Below are positions 1-10,955 of a stretch of DNA of 64,000 nucleotides, piece by piece; positions within the stretch are counted from its first letter, which is position 1, and every line of letters starts with the position of its first letter. The stretch spans positions 80,398,363-80,462,362 of the forward strand of contig OW121743.1 of the NCBI GenBank assembly GCA_933228675.1. Reading direction: 5' to 3'. A program made the translations under genes and the position numbers. The stretch comes from Stomorhina lunata. Lineage: Eukaryota > Arthropoda > Insecta > Diptera > Rhiniidae. The notes below the pieces were generated by a model, which saw only the letters and a program-made list of their open reading frames with translations, was not told the origin of the DNA and did no database searches.

Positions 1-905
1 TTCGATATTAAAATTTTTTATAGAAAATTTTCGATATTAAAATTTTTTATCGAAAATTTTCGATATTAAAATCTTTTATAGAAAATTTTCGATATTAAAA
101 TTTTTTATAGAAAATTATTGATATTAAAATTTTTTATCGAAAATTTTCGATATTAAAATTTTTTATAGAAAATTTTTGATATTAAAATTTTTTATAGAAA
201 ATTTTCGATATTAAAATCTTTTATAGAAAATTTTCGATATTAAAATTTTTTATAGAAAATTTTCGATATTACAATTTTTTATAGAAAATTTTCGATATTA
301 AAATTTTTTATAGAAAATTTTCGATATTAAAATTTTTTATAGAAAATTTTCGATATTAAAATTTTTTATCGAAAATTTTCGATATTAAAATTTTTTATCG
401 AAAATTTTTGATATTAAAATTTTTTATCGAAAATTTTCGATATTAAAATTTTTTATCGAAAATTTTCGATATTAAAATTTTTTATCGAAAATTTTCAATA
501 TTAAAACTGCTTTTAGAAAATATTCAATAATAAAATTTTGTATATAAAATTTTCGATATAAAAAATTTTTTTTAGAAAATTTTCGACATAAAAAATTTTT
601 TATAAAAAATTTTCCATATTAAAATTTTTTAAAAAAAATATCCGATATTAAAATTTTTATATAAAATTTTCGATATTAAAGTTTTTATGAAAATTTTTGA
701 TATTAAAATTTTTATTGAAAAAAAATATAAAAATTTTTTTAGCGAAAATTTTTGATATAAAAATTTAAAAATTTTCGATACATTTTTTTTTATAGAAAAT
801 TATTGATATTAAAATTTTTTATAGAAAAATACGATATTTAAATTCTTTTATAGAAAATTTACGATAGTGAAATTTTTAAAGAAAATTTTAGATAGTAAAA
901 TTTTT
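1..905. repeat. 29-bp AT minisatellite array (window-edge)
   Basis: Tandem repeat with a 29-bp period; TCGATATTAAAA followed by TTTTTTATAGAAAATT recurs, starting at 2, 31, 60 and so on. About the first 490 bases are regular with TATAG/TATCG variants; from about 500 the units decay and lose length, ending near 905. The array is cut by the window start, so its true size is unknown. Each unit carries a TATAG box and an A/T dyad, as do the other arrays in the window. Confidence 0.95.
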
Positions 906-1194
906 TATAATAGATTTCACGATGTACTCTGTTGGCATAAATCAGTTATCTATTGCGGCTTTACCCACATAATTCTTATTTAGTCTATATGTATACAAGC
1001 ATAATAATACTAGCTTTAATACTTAAGGCAGGCAGAACCCAGAGTTCTTTTCAGAAGTTGATCTAATAGTCTTTTTGTAAGATCGTTAGCCAAAGATTTT
1101 TTTTAGTGGGGTTAGTTCTTCTTCTGTAATCTTTAAAACCCAGTGGGGCATAGGGCCTCTTTGGGTTAGATTATTTCCTGTTGCCCTGAAGCAA

Positions 1195-1560
1195 GCTGAC
1201 AAAGAGCCGAAGTAATTATCTCATCGGATTGTATGTCGTTGGTAGATATTAAAGAATGGAAGATTTAATCGGATTATACTTTTGCCTGGTAGCTAGGAAA
1301 TTTTATCTTATCGGATTATTATTTCTTCTGTAGTTAACCGAAAGAAAGCCAAGACATTTATCACTTCGGGTTGTTAGACTCTAACCCATTTGGTCATTAT
1401 TTAAAAATTTATCCTAGTTAGCCGACCAAGAGCTGAAGCATTTATCTCTTAGGCCAATCGATTCATTATTTGAAAAAAATCCCGTAGTTCGTCCAGAAGT
1501 TGTAATAAACTGATAAGAAGCCAAAGTTTCATCTTATAGTATCAATATTCTGTATTTGGT
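1195..1560 (+). repeat. Degenerate tandem repeat, roughly 85-140 bp spacing
   Basis: Four diverged copies of a 30-35 bp block begin near 1196, 1337, 1420 and 1509. They share the pattern CYGA..AAGAGCCGAAG followed by a pyrimidine-rich ATTTATCTC stretch and CGG. Spacing is irregular, so this is an old array. The surrounding 906-1790 has no coding signal; the 64-codon minus frame at 1599-1793 looks like chance. Confidence 0.45.
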
Positions 1561-1786
1561 TCTTAAGAAAATTTTGTACTTGAAAATGAGCCATAGTTTT
1601 AAAAGAACTTTCTAAATATTATATTACCTTTGGGTAGTGCGGATCGTAGGTACAAAACTCGTTTTGTATGAACTAAGAAGTTTTGTAACACATTTATGGT
1701 AAGCCATAATAAACATAGCCTTTTTCTCAAAATCTTACGATGATACCACACCAATTTGTGGTAGCAACATATATTAAAGAAAGCAG

Positions 1787-2095
1787 GGGCCAAATTACGG
1801 CATTATTAGATATTTTCAAAACATTTGCATAGCATACTTTAAGGATAATCAAAATTATTTAAAAGATGCACAGTTTACTATATTTTTTTGAAGTTATTTG
1901 CCGAAAAGATGAACAACTGTAAAAGAGTTTTGATTGAACTATATTTTTTTTAAAAACGAATCAAAATGGATACCAAATTTCAATAAACTTTTTGCATCCA
2001 AGTTACTTTCGACATCCCTAAAGTATACTTCACAATATTCGCTCAAAAGTCTGAGTTTTCGATCGATATCGAATGGGGTAATTTGCAACCAAACC
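1787..2095 (-). mobile_element. MITE-like element, copy 1
   Basis: Reverse-oriented member of a four-copy family (others at 10.6, 35.2 and 40.3 kb). The right end, 2016-2095, is the reverse complement of the other copies' left end and includes TCTGAGTTTTCGATCGATATC. The left part matches their right end (GCATACTTTAAGGATAATC). It has imperfect terminal inverted repeats, including CCAAATTAC and its counterpart GTAATTTG beside the GATCGATATCGAAT core. There is no transposase, so it would be non-autonomous. The 60-codon frame at 1934-2116 lies inside it and is not a gene. Confidence 0.7.
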
Positions 2096-2344
2096 CTAAA
2101 TGATCCATATTTCTAACCTACTCACAAAAGCGTACTCTTGTTAAAGAGATTCCTTGACTTATGTATGATCGAAGCAAAAGAACTTCCGCCTTCTATATTA
2201 GAAACATTATCTATGATCAGATGAAACTTTTTTCGACATGTAATAAATTCTTTTGTATTGTCACATACTCTCTAAACAGTTCCTGAACGGAACTGAAAAA
2301 TTTAAAATGATTTGAAACATAATTCAAATGTTTTAATGCAGATA

Positions 2345-2430
2345 TCTTTTATATACAAGTATATCGAGGGTTTATATTCAAAAAGTGCTAAATACATATT
2401 TACAATTTTACAGGAGAGTGAAAAAACTGT
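2345..2430 (+). repeat. Left arm of inverted repeat flanking a Helentron-like element
   Basis: Bases 2361-2390 are the exact reverse complement of 5699-5728, a perfect 30-bp inverted repeat 3.3 kb apart. Downstream, TTTACAGGAGAGTGAAAAAA (2408-2427) resembles the repeat at 7504-7560 and its inverse at 8371-8425. The pair encloses the 2.9-5.6 kb element, suggesting terminal repeats of a host element or a fold-back structure. Confidence 0.65.
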
Positions 2431-3063
2431 TTTTGTCATTAACTATAAGAGTAGTAAATAAACTTTGTTTTACAATACCATACAAATTGGGGTGAAGATT
2501 TTGTGCAAATTAAGTTTTTTTTATTAACTCCTTATATTTGCGCTTCTATAGTAGATAGCACTTTTTACGAGTTAAAATTGTATCGTTTTAAATACTAAAG
2601 CAAGTAGATAGCATTATTTTAACATCAAAAAAAAAAATAAAATATAATGAAAATTGAGGCTTTTATCAAAATATCACGAATTTAAATTAAAATATAAAAG
2701 TTTTTTGAATAAAACAAGATTTATTATAAATATATAAGTAGAATGCAAGATATTATCTTTCTTATATAACCTTTATTTACAATCTGTTAAGGTCAAAGGC
2801 CGAGTATATTATAGATATCCATGATTACACTACGCTGTAGAGAATTGTGGTCCATTTTGTTGGCTTTTCATAAATCACAATGTATATTTTATAACAATTG
2901 TTATTTTTTCCACAAATATTCTTAATGTACATAGCATTATTATACCCTTCACCAATAGGTGAAAGGGTATTATAAGTTTGTGATTCCGTTTGTAATTTTT
3001 TTATTAGTGATCGTAGACCCCATAAAAATTATACCGATCGACTCAGAGAATCGATTAAGCGAT

Positions 3064-3067
3064 GTCC

Positions 3068-3134
<67 letters not shown>

Positions 3135-3151
3135 CGTCTGTCTGTCTGTTG
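3064..3151 (+). repeat. (GTCT/GTCC)n microsatellite
   Basis: About 21 units of GTCT with a few GTCC, directly after the conserved GATCGACTCAGAGAATCGAT stretch. It lies inside the Helentron-like element, in the position such microsatellites take in dipteran mini-me elements. Open frames on both strands here are the repeat itself. Confidence 0.95.
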
Positions 3152-3912
3152 AAATCAAGTTTCTGAAGCCCCTGGAGGATGGACTTACATAAATTATATA
3201 TCAGATTTTAGGAAATTCTCCCGCAATGAAAGCTATTAAATTTCATTAAAATCGGTTTATAAACACCGAAAATATCGAAAAAATAACAAAAATTAGACGA
3301 AAATTTTAAAATTTTTGATTGAAACACACTTTTAAATAACAAGAGAAAAAAGATACTCCTGGTGTACATGTGATAATATGTTATATATCAGATTGTAGGA
3401 AATAGTTTCCCAAAGCACTCTGTAAAATTTTATGAAAATCGGTCCATAAACAACTGGGATATCGCCAAAACACTGAATTTGATGTATCGCAAATTGCCCA
3501 AAGTTCGCATTAGAGAATGTTTGTTGAAAAAATGAAATGCAGAAATAGGAAAAACCATCCTCCTTTAGCACGGACCTACATAAATTTTATATCAGATTTT
3601 AGGAAATTCCCCCGCCAAGTACGTTATTAAATTTTATCAAAAGCGGTCCATAAACAATTGAGATATCGCCATAACACTACATTTGATGTACAGCAAATTG
3701 CCCAAAGTACGTGTCTAAGAAATTTTGTTTACATTTTGTAAGTATTGTTTCAGCGATATCTCAGGTGTTTATGGACCGATTGTGATGAAATTTGACATCG
3801 TTCTTTGTGTGAGGATTTTCTAAAATCTATACTCCACAAATCTGATTACGAATACCATTCAAACTGTACCGATCAACTCAGAATCGGCAGGAGAATCGAT
3901 TTTGCGACCTCC

Positions 3913-3998
3913 GTCCGTCTGTTTGTCTGTCTGTCTGTCCGTCCGTCTGTTTGTTTGTCCGTCCGTCTGTTTTTTGTCCGTCCGTCTACCTGTCTGTA
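3913..3998 (+). repeat. Second (GTCY)n microsatellite
   Basis: Impure run of GTCC, GTCT, GTTT and GTTTGTCC units after a second GATCAACTCAG...AATCGATTT block. It shows that the core of the element is present twice between 2.9 and 4.1 kb. Confidence 0.9.
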
Positions 3999-5689
3999 AT
4001 TTTTTCTGTTGTAGTCAAGTTTTTGGAGCTCCTGTTTTGTCGATATCTCAGGTGTTTATTTTGATGAAATTTAATAGCGTCCTTCGCAGGGGATTACCTA
4101 AATCCTGATGCATTCGGTAATTTGTGGTAGATATAATTTAGTGTTTAAGCAAGGGGGTTTGGTCGACAAAGATAAAATTCAGGGTGGGACAATATCCTGA
4201 AATTTTGTGTAAAATCCAGGAGCTCCACAAATCTGATTTTAGCAGACAGACACTCTGCATTAATCTTAATTTTGTGTCTGACTTTTGAACATTATGATAA
4301 CATTTGAGAATGTATTATATATCAAATTATAGGTAATCTTCCTAGGAAGTACAAAAATGCAGCTAAGTACATGATATCCGTTCAAAACCTACATATGTAT
4401 GTAAGTATCTCACATATCAACGAAAATTTAAATTTTTTAGTTGCAATTGGGAGAAATCCGTTCACGTTTGACAATTGATCCTGTATAACTTCGCCTAAAA
4501 TAAGATGATGACATTTAGTAGATATAAAGACGTTGTACAATATTTATATTCAGGGCAATAGCGCCTAAAATAAACTTTCTAGAGGGACAACATTTGACAA
4601 AAGTATTTCTGATCTCTTGAAAAGTTCGATATTGAAAATGGGCGAGCTCTACTCACATTTAGTGAAATCTCCCATATAACCCCGACCGGGAATCGATTTA
4701 ATGCTGATAAATTAAACCACATTAAAATTACACAAGGAACTAGAGCAAAACTTTCCAAACATCCATCGGACAGGTCGAAAGAACAATACATCCCAAATAT
4801 TATTGATGAAGTGTTCATTTTAATTAATTAACTAACTTTAGATTAATAAGTAAATCTTTAATAACTTTTCCGACAAAGCTGATATCCATCCATTCAAAAG
4901 CTATATATTTCACGTATGTATCTAAAACTAAGAGTGTATACCCTATAATTTTAAGGCTTATCATTGTTAAAGCTTTGACCTAAATCAGTTCAGACTTTTA
5001 CATAACTAATCATTAACTTTTAATAGTTGGACAATTCGTATGAATTAAAGCACACAACCCTCACTGGGCACTGTGTTTTTGGATTGCATGCCAGAATACT
5101 TAAACTTCATCAAATCGATGTGCTATTGCAAATGTAAGGGCATCTACATTTTGAAGCATCTTTTCTGCATGGTTTATCTGGTCTATCGAACTTTATTAAA
5201 TGTTCGTAAAATATGTGTCTATTTTATTTCGAAGCTACTGGCTGGCTTAAATATGCATTCTCTACTTGTAGTCTAGTAATCATTATTTTTCACAAAGGGA
5301 CCACTTTAGAACCCAAGTGAAGCTTCCCTAGACATCAGCCACCTGCCCAACCTAACCTTTGGGTGCATAACTATTCTAGATGATGACGCCACCGAAAAGC
5401 TTTTCTTTTTCCGACTCTTAATTTTAAAGATTCTTTGCATATAATACTAGTATAACCAAATTTTGCTTGGAATTACATTAAGTACTTTTGCAGCACCATT
5501 GGTGAAGGGTATCCAAGATTCGGCAAAGCCGAATATACCACTCTTACTTGTTTTTTGATTATAATGGAGATAGCACAAACACAATTTAGAAAAAAACATG
5601 TTTTAAAATTATTTTTCTTTCTTAAAATTTATATGACATATGACAGATAAGCCAAGGAACACGTTTGCATTAAAAACCAATTTGGTCGA

Positions 5690-5745
5690 AAATGTAGATA
5701 GCACTTTTTGAATATAAACCCTCGATATGAGTATGTAAATCCACT
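5690..5745 (-). repeat. Right arm of the 30-bp perfect inverted repeat
   Basis: Bases 5699-5728 pair exactly with 2361-2390. The preceding GTAGATAGCACTTTTT also occurs at about 2551, so a little more of the motif is repeated near the left arm. Confidence 0.7.
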
Positions 5746-7503
5746 TTTACATTAGTCAGGTTTGGCTTATCAAGTTTTAAATTTGTATGAGAAAAAACTG
5801 ACAAAATTAAAATTGATACAAACTTGACCGTACTATCAAGTTTACGAAAATTTTAAAAATTTGTATGAAGTTTAAGGAAAATAAAGTAAAACTGATGAAG
5901 AAATTGTTTGCGTGTGAACGTAAATGCAGGTTCAAAAGAAATTTGAAGAAAAACTAATCAAGTAAACCGGATTCATGTGAAACGGGACTAACGTCTTTGT
6001 TCATTTTTTCCTTAAATCATTTTGTCATATTGGCCTAAATTTACAAATGTTATAAATATTTATAGGTGTTTAATAAAAAGAATTTATTTCAGGTAGTGTT
6101 TTAAAAGTCTTAAAATATTATAGAATAAATTATAAATTATTGATGTATGAGTATTTTAGACGCAATAAAACAAATTACATATTTATATAACAATGTGTGG
6201 GTGTGCTCAATTTGTGTTTTATGGTTTTAAGTAAAGATGTAAATGTATATGAAAGCATTAGAAATTTGCTTTATCCTGTTTAGATGAATTTGTATTTGCA
6301 AAATCTATTTGCGTAAATATTTCCTGTCATCTATTTTTTATTTATGTTAAAAATTCATTTTACACATGGGATCTCTTAATGTTTTTTCTGGCAATTTTTT
6401 TTGTGTGTGTTTTTTTTTCAATATTTTTATTTTCTATATTAAAATTATGGTTTTTATTTGCCATAAATTTAAATTTATGGTTTTATGGAATTTACTTTAT
6501 TATTTCTTTTTATTATTTATTTATGTTTATTATTGTTATTACTAACACAGATTGTGTAAAAATGCATAAATATTTAATTAATAGCAGCATTAGATTTTTC
6601 TCAAATAAAAATAGGGGAAAGAAGAAGAAATTCATGTAGAGAAGGAAATAAATATTTGTCAGGAAAAGGGACAGGGTAACAACTAATAAAAGAAACGAAA
6701 TTTTGAACAAAAAATGTTGTACATTTTTGTAAAAAAGAAGGAAGATATAAGTTTTCGTGTTACAGACAATTTCAGTATTTGCAAAAAATAACAGGCTGAC
6801 ATGTATTACAAGTAACAATTTGTATTACTAACATGGAAGAGTTCATATATCTATTATGTTACTCATAAAGATGCTTCAAGTCCAATAAATATGTTAAATT
6901 CTTTGATTGGTTTCATCTTCAATTTGTTATGAATTTATGAATTTTGATTTAAATTCCTTGAATCCTTTTCAAAACTCATGTATATCATTTCAACGCCAGA
7001 ACTGAATATTACTTTAAACAACTTTATTACCGCAATCAAACTATGGCTAGATTATGAAAATGAAGATGATGGGAAAAAAGAAAATCTAGAAATATTTACT
7101 CTATAAAGCAATCATCCATCCAGGTTTGTTTGCTTTCAAACAGGAGGAGAAGCATCAGTAGCAGCTGCTGCTGCAATAAAAACGAATTCACTTCAACAAA
7201 TTCCAAGTTGAAGTTTATTTAAAATTCATATACATATGGCATAAAGCCAACAACATATTATTAAAATATTTCCCAGCTGCTTTTCATTGCTAACAATATT
7301 TGTTCTTTGAAGTCTGTTCTTCTTGGCTGCTTTTGGTAGGTAGTAGCATCATTCCTGCGCTAGAGCGAACAGTAGACATTTGAAATAAAAGTTAAGGAAG
7401 TGAAGAATTTAATGGAGAAAAATAATGTTAAAATGCCTTGATTGCTTTAGTTGAGCCAACAAAAAAAAAAAAAAAAAAATATATTTTTCAATTTAAAAAA
7501 ATG
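5746..7503. other. AT-rich single-copy DNA, no feature supported
   Basis: T-rich and A-rich stretches with no repeat period and no conserved coding pattern. Overlapping opposite-strand frames at 6379-6639 and 6513-6818 are low-complexity translations of T-rich DNA. A short GCAGCTGCTGCTGC run lies near 7160. Confidence 0.5.
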
Positions 7504-7560
7504 TTTATATAAAAAGGGCCTAACTCGATTTTTGTTACTTTACAGGAGAAGAAAAAACTT
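7504..7560 (+). repeat. Left arm of inverted repeat flanking Helentron-like copy A
   Basis: AAAAAGGGCCTAACTCGATT and TTTACAGGAGAAGAAAAAA match, in inverse orientation, 8371-8425. Together they bracket copy A (7612-8328). The second motif is also present beside the 2.36 kb inverted-repeat arm. Confidence 0.65.
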
Positions 7561-7611
7561 AATGAAAACCGTAAAATTATAAATACAACAACAAATTTTT
7601 AAAATGATAAA

Positions 7612-8328
7612 TAAAATGTGCTGATGTAAGTAATGCATAGAAATATTTGTCTTTTAGTATATAAATAGACTTAGTATCACTGTCAATCCGTCCGTCCGTC
7701 TAGCTGGACCGCTGACTAGACCCAAATGTAAACCATGTAATCAAAGTGCAAGTCGCAATTCTAAAGATAATTTGATGAAATTTGGCACAGATCATTTTTT
7801 TATGGCTATTGAAATTCGTAAAAATCGGTCCATTATATATGGTATATCCCATAGGTCCCACTTCCCAAAATTGATATTTTGGCCACAAATATCAATATTT
7901 TTCATGAAATTTAAAACATATATCAAAATCACTGAAACAAATTTCGTTGAAATCGATCCACATTTGACCATAGCTCCCATACAAACTTTTCTATCAAAAC
8001 GCACTAAATGAGACAAAAATCTCTAAAACGCTCGTAAAACAGAAGATAATGAAAATTTTGATCTTATTTTCTGCATAAATAATTTTCGTGAAAACTGTAA
8101 TCAATGTGAAAAATTTCGAGATAATCGGTCCACATTTGACCTTGCTCTCATATAAGTCCAAATGATGAAAACCGTTTAAATATATAAGTTTTAAGAAAAT
8201 GTTTGTATGATGGCAAAATTTAGCAAATATTTGTTTTTATAGAGGAAAAAGAATACCTTTGACCTTAGCTATGAAGGGTATCGTATGGTCGGGCTTGACC
8301 GACTATAGCACTTGCTTACTTGTTTTTA
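7612..8328 (+). mobile_element. Helentron/mini-me-like element, copy A
   Basis: Starts with TGTGCTGATGTAAGTAATGC, the reverse complement of the right part of copies B and C. It holds a short (GTCC)n tract at about 7687-7701. It ends with GAAGGGTATCGTATGGTC, the hairpin GTCGG-GCTTGA-CCGAC and CTTACTTGTTTTT at 8316-8328. It lacks the 5' hairpin seen in copy C, so it is 5'-truncated. Overlapping frames on both strands (7772-8011, 7792-8016) are not genes. Confidence 0.7.
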
Positions 8329-8370
8329 TTTAAAATTGTATTAAATCTTTCTTGTTGGATCTGAAACCTC

Positions 8371-8425
8371 TTTTTTCCTTCTCCTGTAAATTGACAAAAA
8401 ATTGAGTTAGGCCTTTTTCGATATG
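8371..8425 (-). repeat. Right arm of inverted repeat flanking copy A
   Basis: TTCCTTCTCCTGTAAATTGA then GAGTTAGGCCTTTTTCG is the inverse of 7504-7560 at roughly 85% identity over about 50 bp by eye. Confidence 0.65.
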
Positions 8426-8644
8426 TACAATATTTTACTGTTTGGCAAAAAAAATGAACTAAAGTATACATTTTTGAGCCTTTAAAGATATAAACAAATA
8501 TACAGGATGAAAGGAAATATTGCAAATTAAATTCTTTCCTCATGTGACAGACACTTGCTTAGATAATAGGGAAGTGCACTGAGAAAAACGGGGGATGAAA
8601 TAAGAGATATTCTTAAAATCACTAAAGTACTGCATATCGTTGGT

Positions 8645-9040
8645 CTCATATAGAAAGACCCTAACTTAAACTTTTTTTGAAATATATTTTTTTTAAATAA
8701 AATCTTCAATTTTATATGAATTTTTGAAAAATATAAATTTTTCGATTTTGCAAAAAATATTTTTTTTTTCATGTTTATGTGAAAAACTCCACATCTATTA
8801 ACGATATGAAAATAATTCTCTAATCAAGGCTTAAAGAAAATTTTGCGGTGAATACGCTGGTGAATACGTTTCTTTCAACGAATTTAGGTAAGCCTTTCCC
8901 AAGATAAGATAAAATTACTTTAACGACCTCTATCAAAATCCGTAATTAAAAAAAAAAAATTGTATTGATAGATTTTCAAATTTTGGCTGCTTTTGTACTT
9001 AGGGGACCATAATACATCGAAATTAAATAGTTAGACTTCG
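8645..9040 (+). repeat. Dispersed repeat E, copy 1
   Basis: Matches 12545-12890 in inverse orientation. Shared blocks include GTGAAAAACTCCACA, ATCAAGGCTTAAAGAAAATT, TTCAACGAATTTAG, CATAATACAT and AAATTAAATA.TTAGACTTC. Copy 1 has an extra ~60 bp near 8950-9005. No coding capacity. Type of element unknown. It directly abuts the 31-bp array to its right. Confidence 0.6.
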
Positions 9041-10385
9041 AAATAAAACTTTCGATGTCGAAAGGTTTTCTATAATAAACTTTCGATATCGAAAGATTTC
9101 TTACATAAAACATTTGTCGTTAAAAAATTTCAGATAGAAAACTTTCCTATAGAAAACTTCCAAGAGCTTTCCTATAAGCATACCATATCAAACGTTTTAG
9201 AAAACCAAAGATTTTCTATAAAAACTTTCGAAAGGTTTCTTATAATAAAGTTTTGATATTCAAAGATTTTCTATGGAAAACTATCGATAGCAAATGATTT
9301 CTTACATGAAACTTTTGTCGTCAAAATATTTCGGATTGAAAACTTTTTATATGAACAGACTTCCTGTAGGTAACTTTGAATATCCAAAGCTTTCTACTTA
9401 AAACATTTAATATCAAGAGCTTTTGAATATAAAATTGTCAATATCTTAAAATTTCCTATACAAATCGATGTAGAAAGGTTTCCTTTAATAAACTTTTGAT
9501 ATCGAAAGATTTTCTATAGAAAACTTTAGATTTCCTTTATAAAACTTTGATTATCGAAAGATTTCATATAAAAAACATTTGAAGTGAAACTTTCAATATC
9601 AAAAGCTTTTCTATAGGAAGATTTTCTAAAGAAAACTTTTAATATCGAAAAATCTCTTGCAAAAAACTTTCGCTATTGAAATCTTTTCTAGAGAAAACTT
9701 TTGCTATAGAAAGCTTTCCTACAGAAAACTTTCGCCATCGAAAGCTTTTCTACAGAAAACTTTAACTATCGAAAGCTTTTCTATAGAAAACTTTCGCTAT
9801 CGAAAGCTTTCCTATAGAAAACTTTCGCTATCGAAAGCTTTCCTATAGAAAACTTTCGCTATCGAAAGCTTTCCTATAGAAAACTTTCGCTATCGAAAGC
9901 TTTCCTATAGAAAACTTTCGCTATCGAAAGCTTTCCTATAGAAAACTTTCGCTATCGAAAGCTTTCCTATAGAAAACTTTCGCTATCGAAAGCTTTCCTA
10001 TAGAAAACTTTCGCTATCGAAAGCTTTCCTATAGAAAACTTTCGCTATCGAAAGCTTTCCTATAGAAAACTTTCGCTATCGAAAGCTTTCCTATAGAAAA
10101 CTTTCGCTATCGAAAGCTTTCCTATGGAAAACTTTCGCTATCGAAAGCTTTCCTATAAAAAACTTTCGCTATCGAAAGCATTCCTATAGAAAACGTTCGC
10201 TATCGAAAGCATTCCTATAGAAAACTTTCGCTATCGAAAGCTTTCCTATAGAAAACTTTCGCTATCGAAAGCTTTCCTATTGAAAACTTTCGCTATCGAA
10301 AGCTTTTCTACAGAAAACTTTCGCTACCGAAAGCTTTCCTACAGAAAACTTTCGCTATCGAAAGCTTCCCTACAGAAAACTTTCA
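9041..10385. repeat. 31-bp minisatellite with HindIII-type palindromes
   Basis: From about 9650 the unit is regular with a 31-bp period (for example starts at 9841 and 9872): CTATAGAAAACTTTCG, then CTATCGAAAGCTTTC. Each unit contains the palindromes CTATAG and GAAAGCTTTC and a hairpin CTTTCG-CTAT-CGAAAG. The left portion, 9041-9650, is a decayed version with variable spacing. The 63-codon frame at 9657-9848 is the repeat. Confidence 0.95.
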
Positions 10386-10635
10386 AAAGATAAGGGTGGG
10401 TTAAAAAAAAAACAAAAAATAACTATTTTAATCCTTTTTATCCCCTATAGGGCAAAGTTTGAAAAAAGTTTATTAAATAACTTAAATTTTTTTTCTATAC
10501 CTTTTACTTTAGGAGATGAACCCTTTTCGATTTTTTACCCTTTTTGCACGTTTTTAACCCCTTAGCGGCAAAATTTTCAAAGTCCCTTTTGACTCTGGTT
10601 TAAAATTAGAATGCAAAGTGTATGGGTCGGAATGA
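10386..10635. other. Spacer with a short diverged direct repeat
   Basis: Two similar blocks, about 10425-10465 and 10545-10590, each with TTTTTA.CCCCTTAG-like sequence followed by GGCAAA and TTTCAAA/TTTGAAA. Otherwise unremarkable. Confidence 0.35.
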
Positions 10636-10955
10636 GTAACAGTGGCCACTTTCGGTATCAATCAAAAACTCAGACATTTAGGCAAATATTGTGTAACATA
10701 CCTTAGGGATTTTCAAAATAATTTATTTTGCAAAAAGTTAAATAAATTTTGATATCTAAACACTTCCGTTTGTTTATCAAAACATTTAGTTATAAAGAAA
10801 TTATTTTACTATCAGGGAACTTTTGACAAATAAGTTACAATGTAGTGAACCTTATATGTTATATCTTATTTAGATTATCCCAAAAGTATGCTATAGAAAT
10901 GTTTCTGATATATCATACATTTTGATCGATATCGAAACCGACGATTTACCCCCAG
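10636..10955 (+). mobile_element. MITE-like element, copy 2
   Basis: Left TIR core TTCGGTATCAATCAAAA (10651) pairs with TTTTGATCGATATCGAA (ending 10936). The interior carries GTGTAACATACCTTAGGG, CAAAATAATTTATTTTG, TTTACTATCAGGGAACTTTT and TTACAATGTAGTGAACCTTA, shared with copies 3 and 4 and in inverse with copy 1. No open frame. Confidence 0.75.

Larger units (their letters stand above)
2945..5556 (+). mobile_element. Helentron/mini-me-like dispersed element (or nested cluster)
   Basis: The left end is a hairpin (ATACCCTTCACC then GGTGAAAGGGTAT). Two (GTCY)n microsatellites follow. The right end has GGTGAAGGGTAT, the hairpin ATTCGGC-AAA-GCCGAAT and the terminus CTTACTTGTTTTT. Inside, a ~190-bp module recurs near 3160, 3350 and 3570 (shared ATATCAGATTTTAGGAAAT and ATCGGTCCATAAACAA), so the copy has grown by internal duplication or is several elements nested. 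No replicase or helicase frame is present. (GTCY)n plus a 3' hairpin is known from dipteran mini-me/DINE-1 non-autonomous elements; assignment to that group is by architecture only. Confidence 0.6.

Noticed and set aside
2970..3192. Overlapping frames across the (GTCT)n tract
   Set aside because: Microsatellite translations inside a dispersed element.
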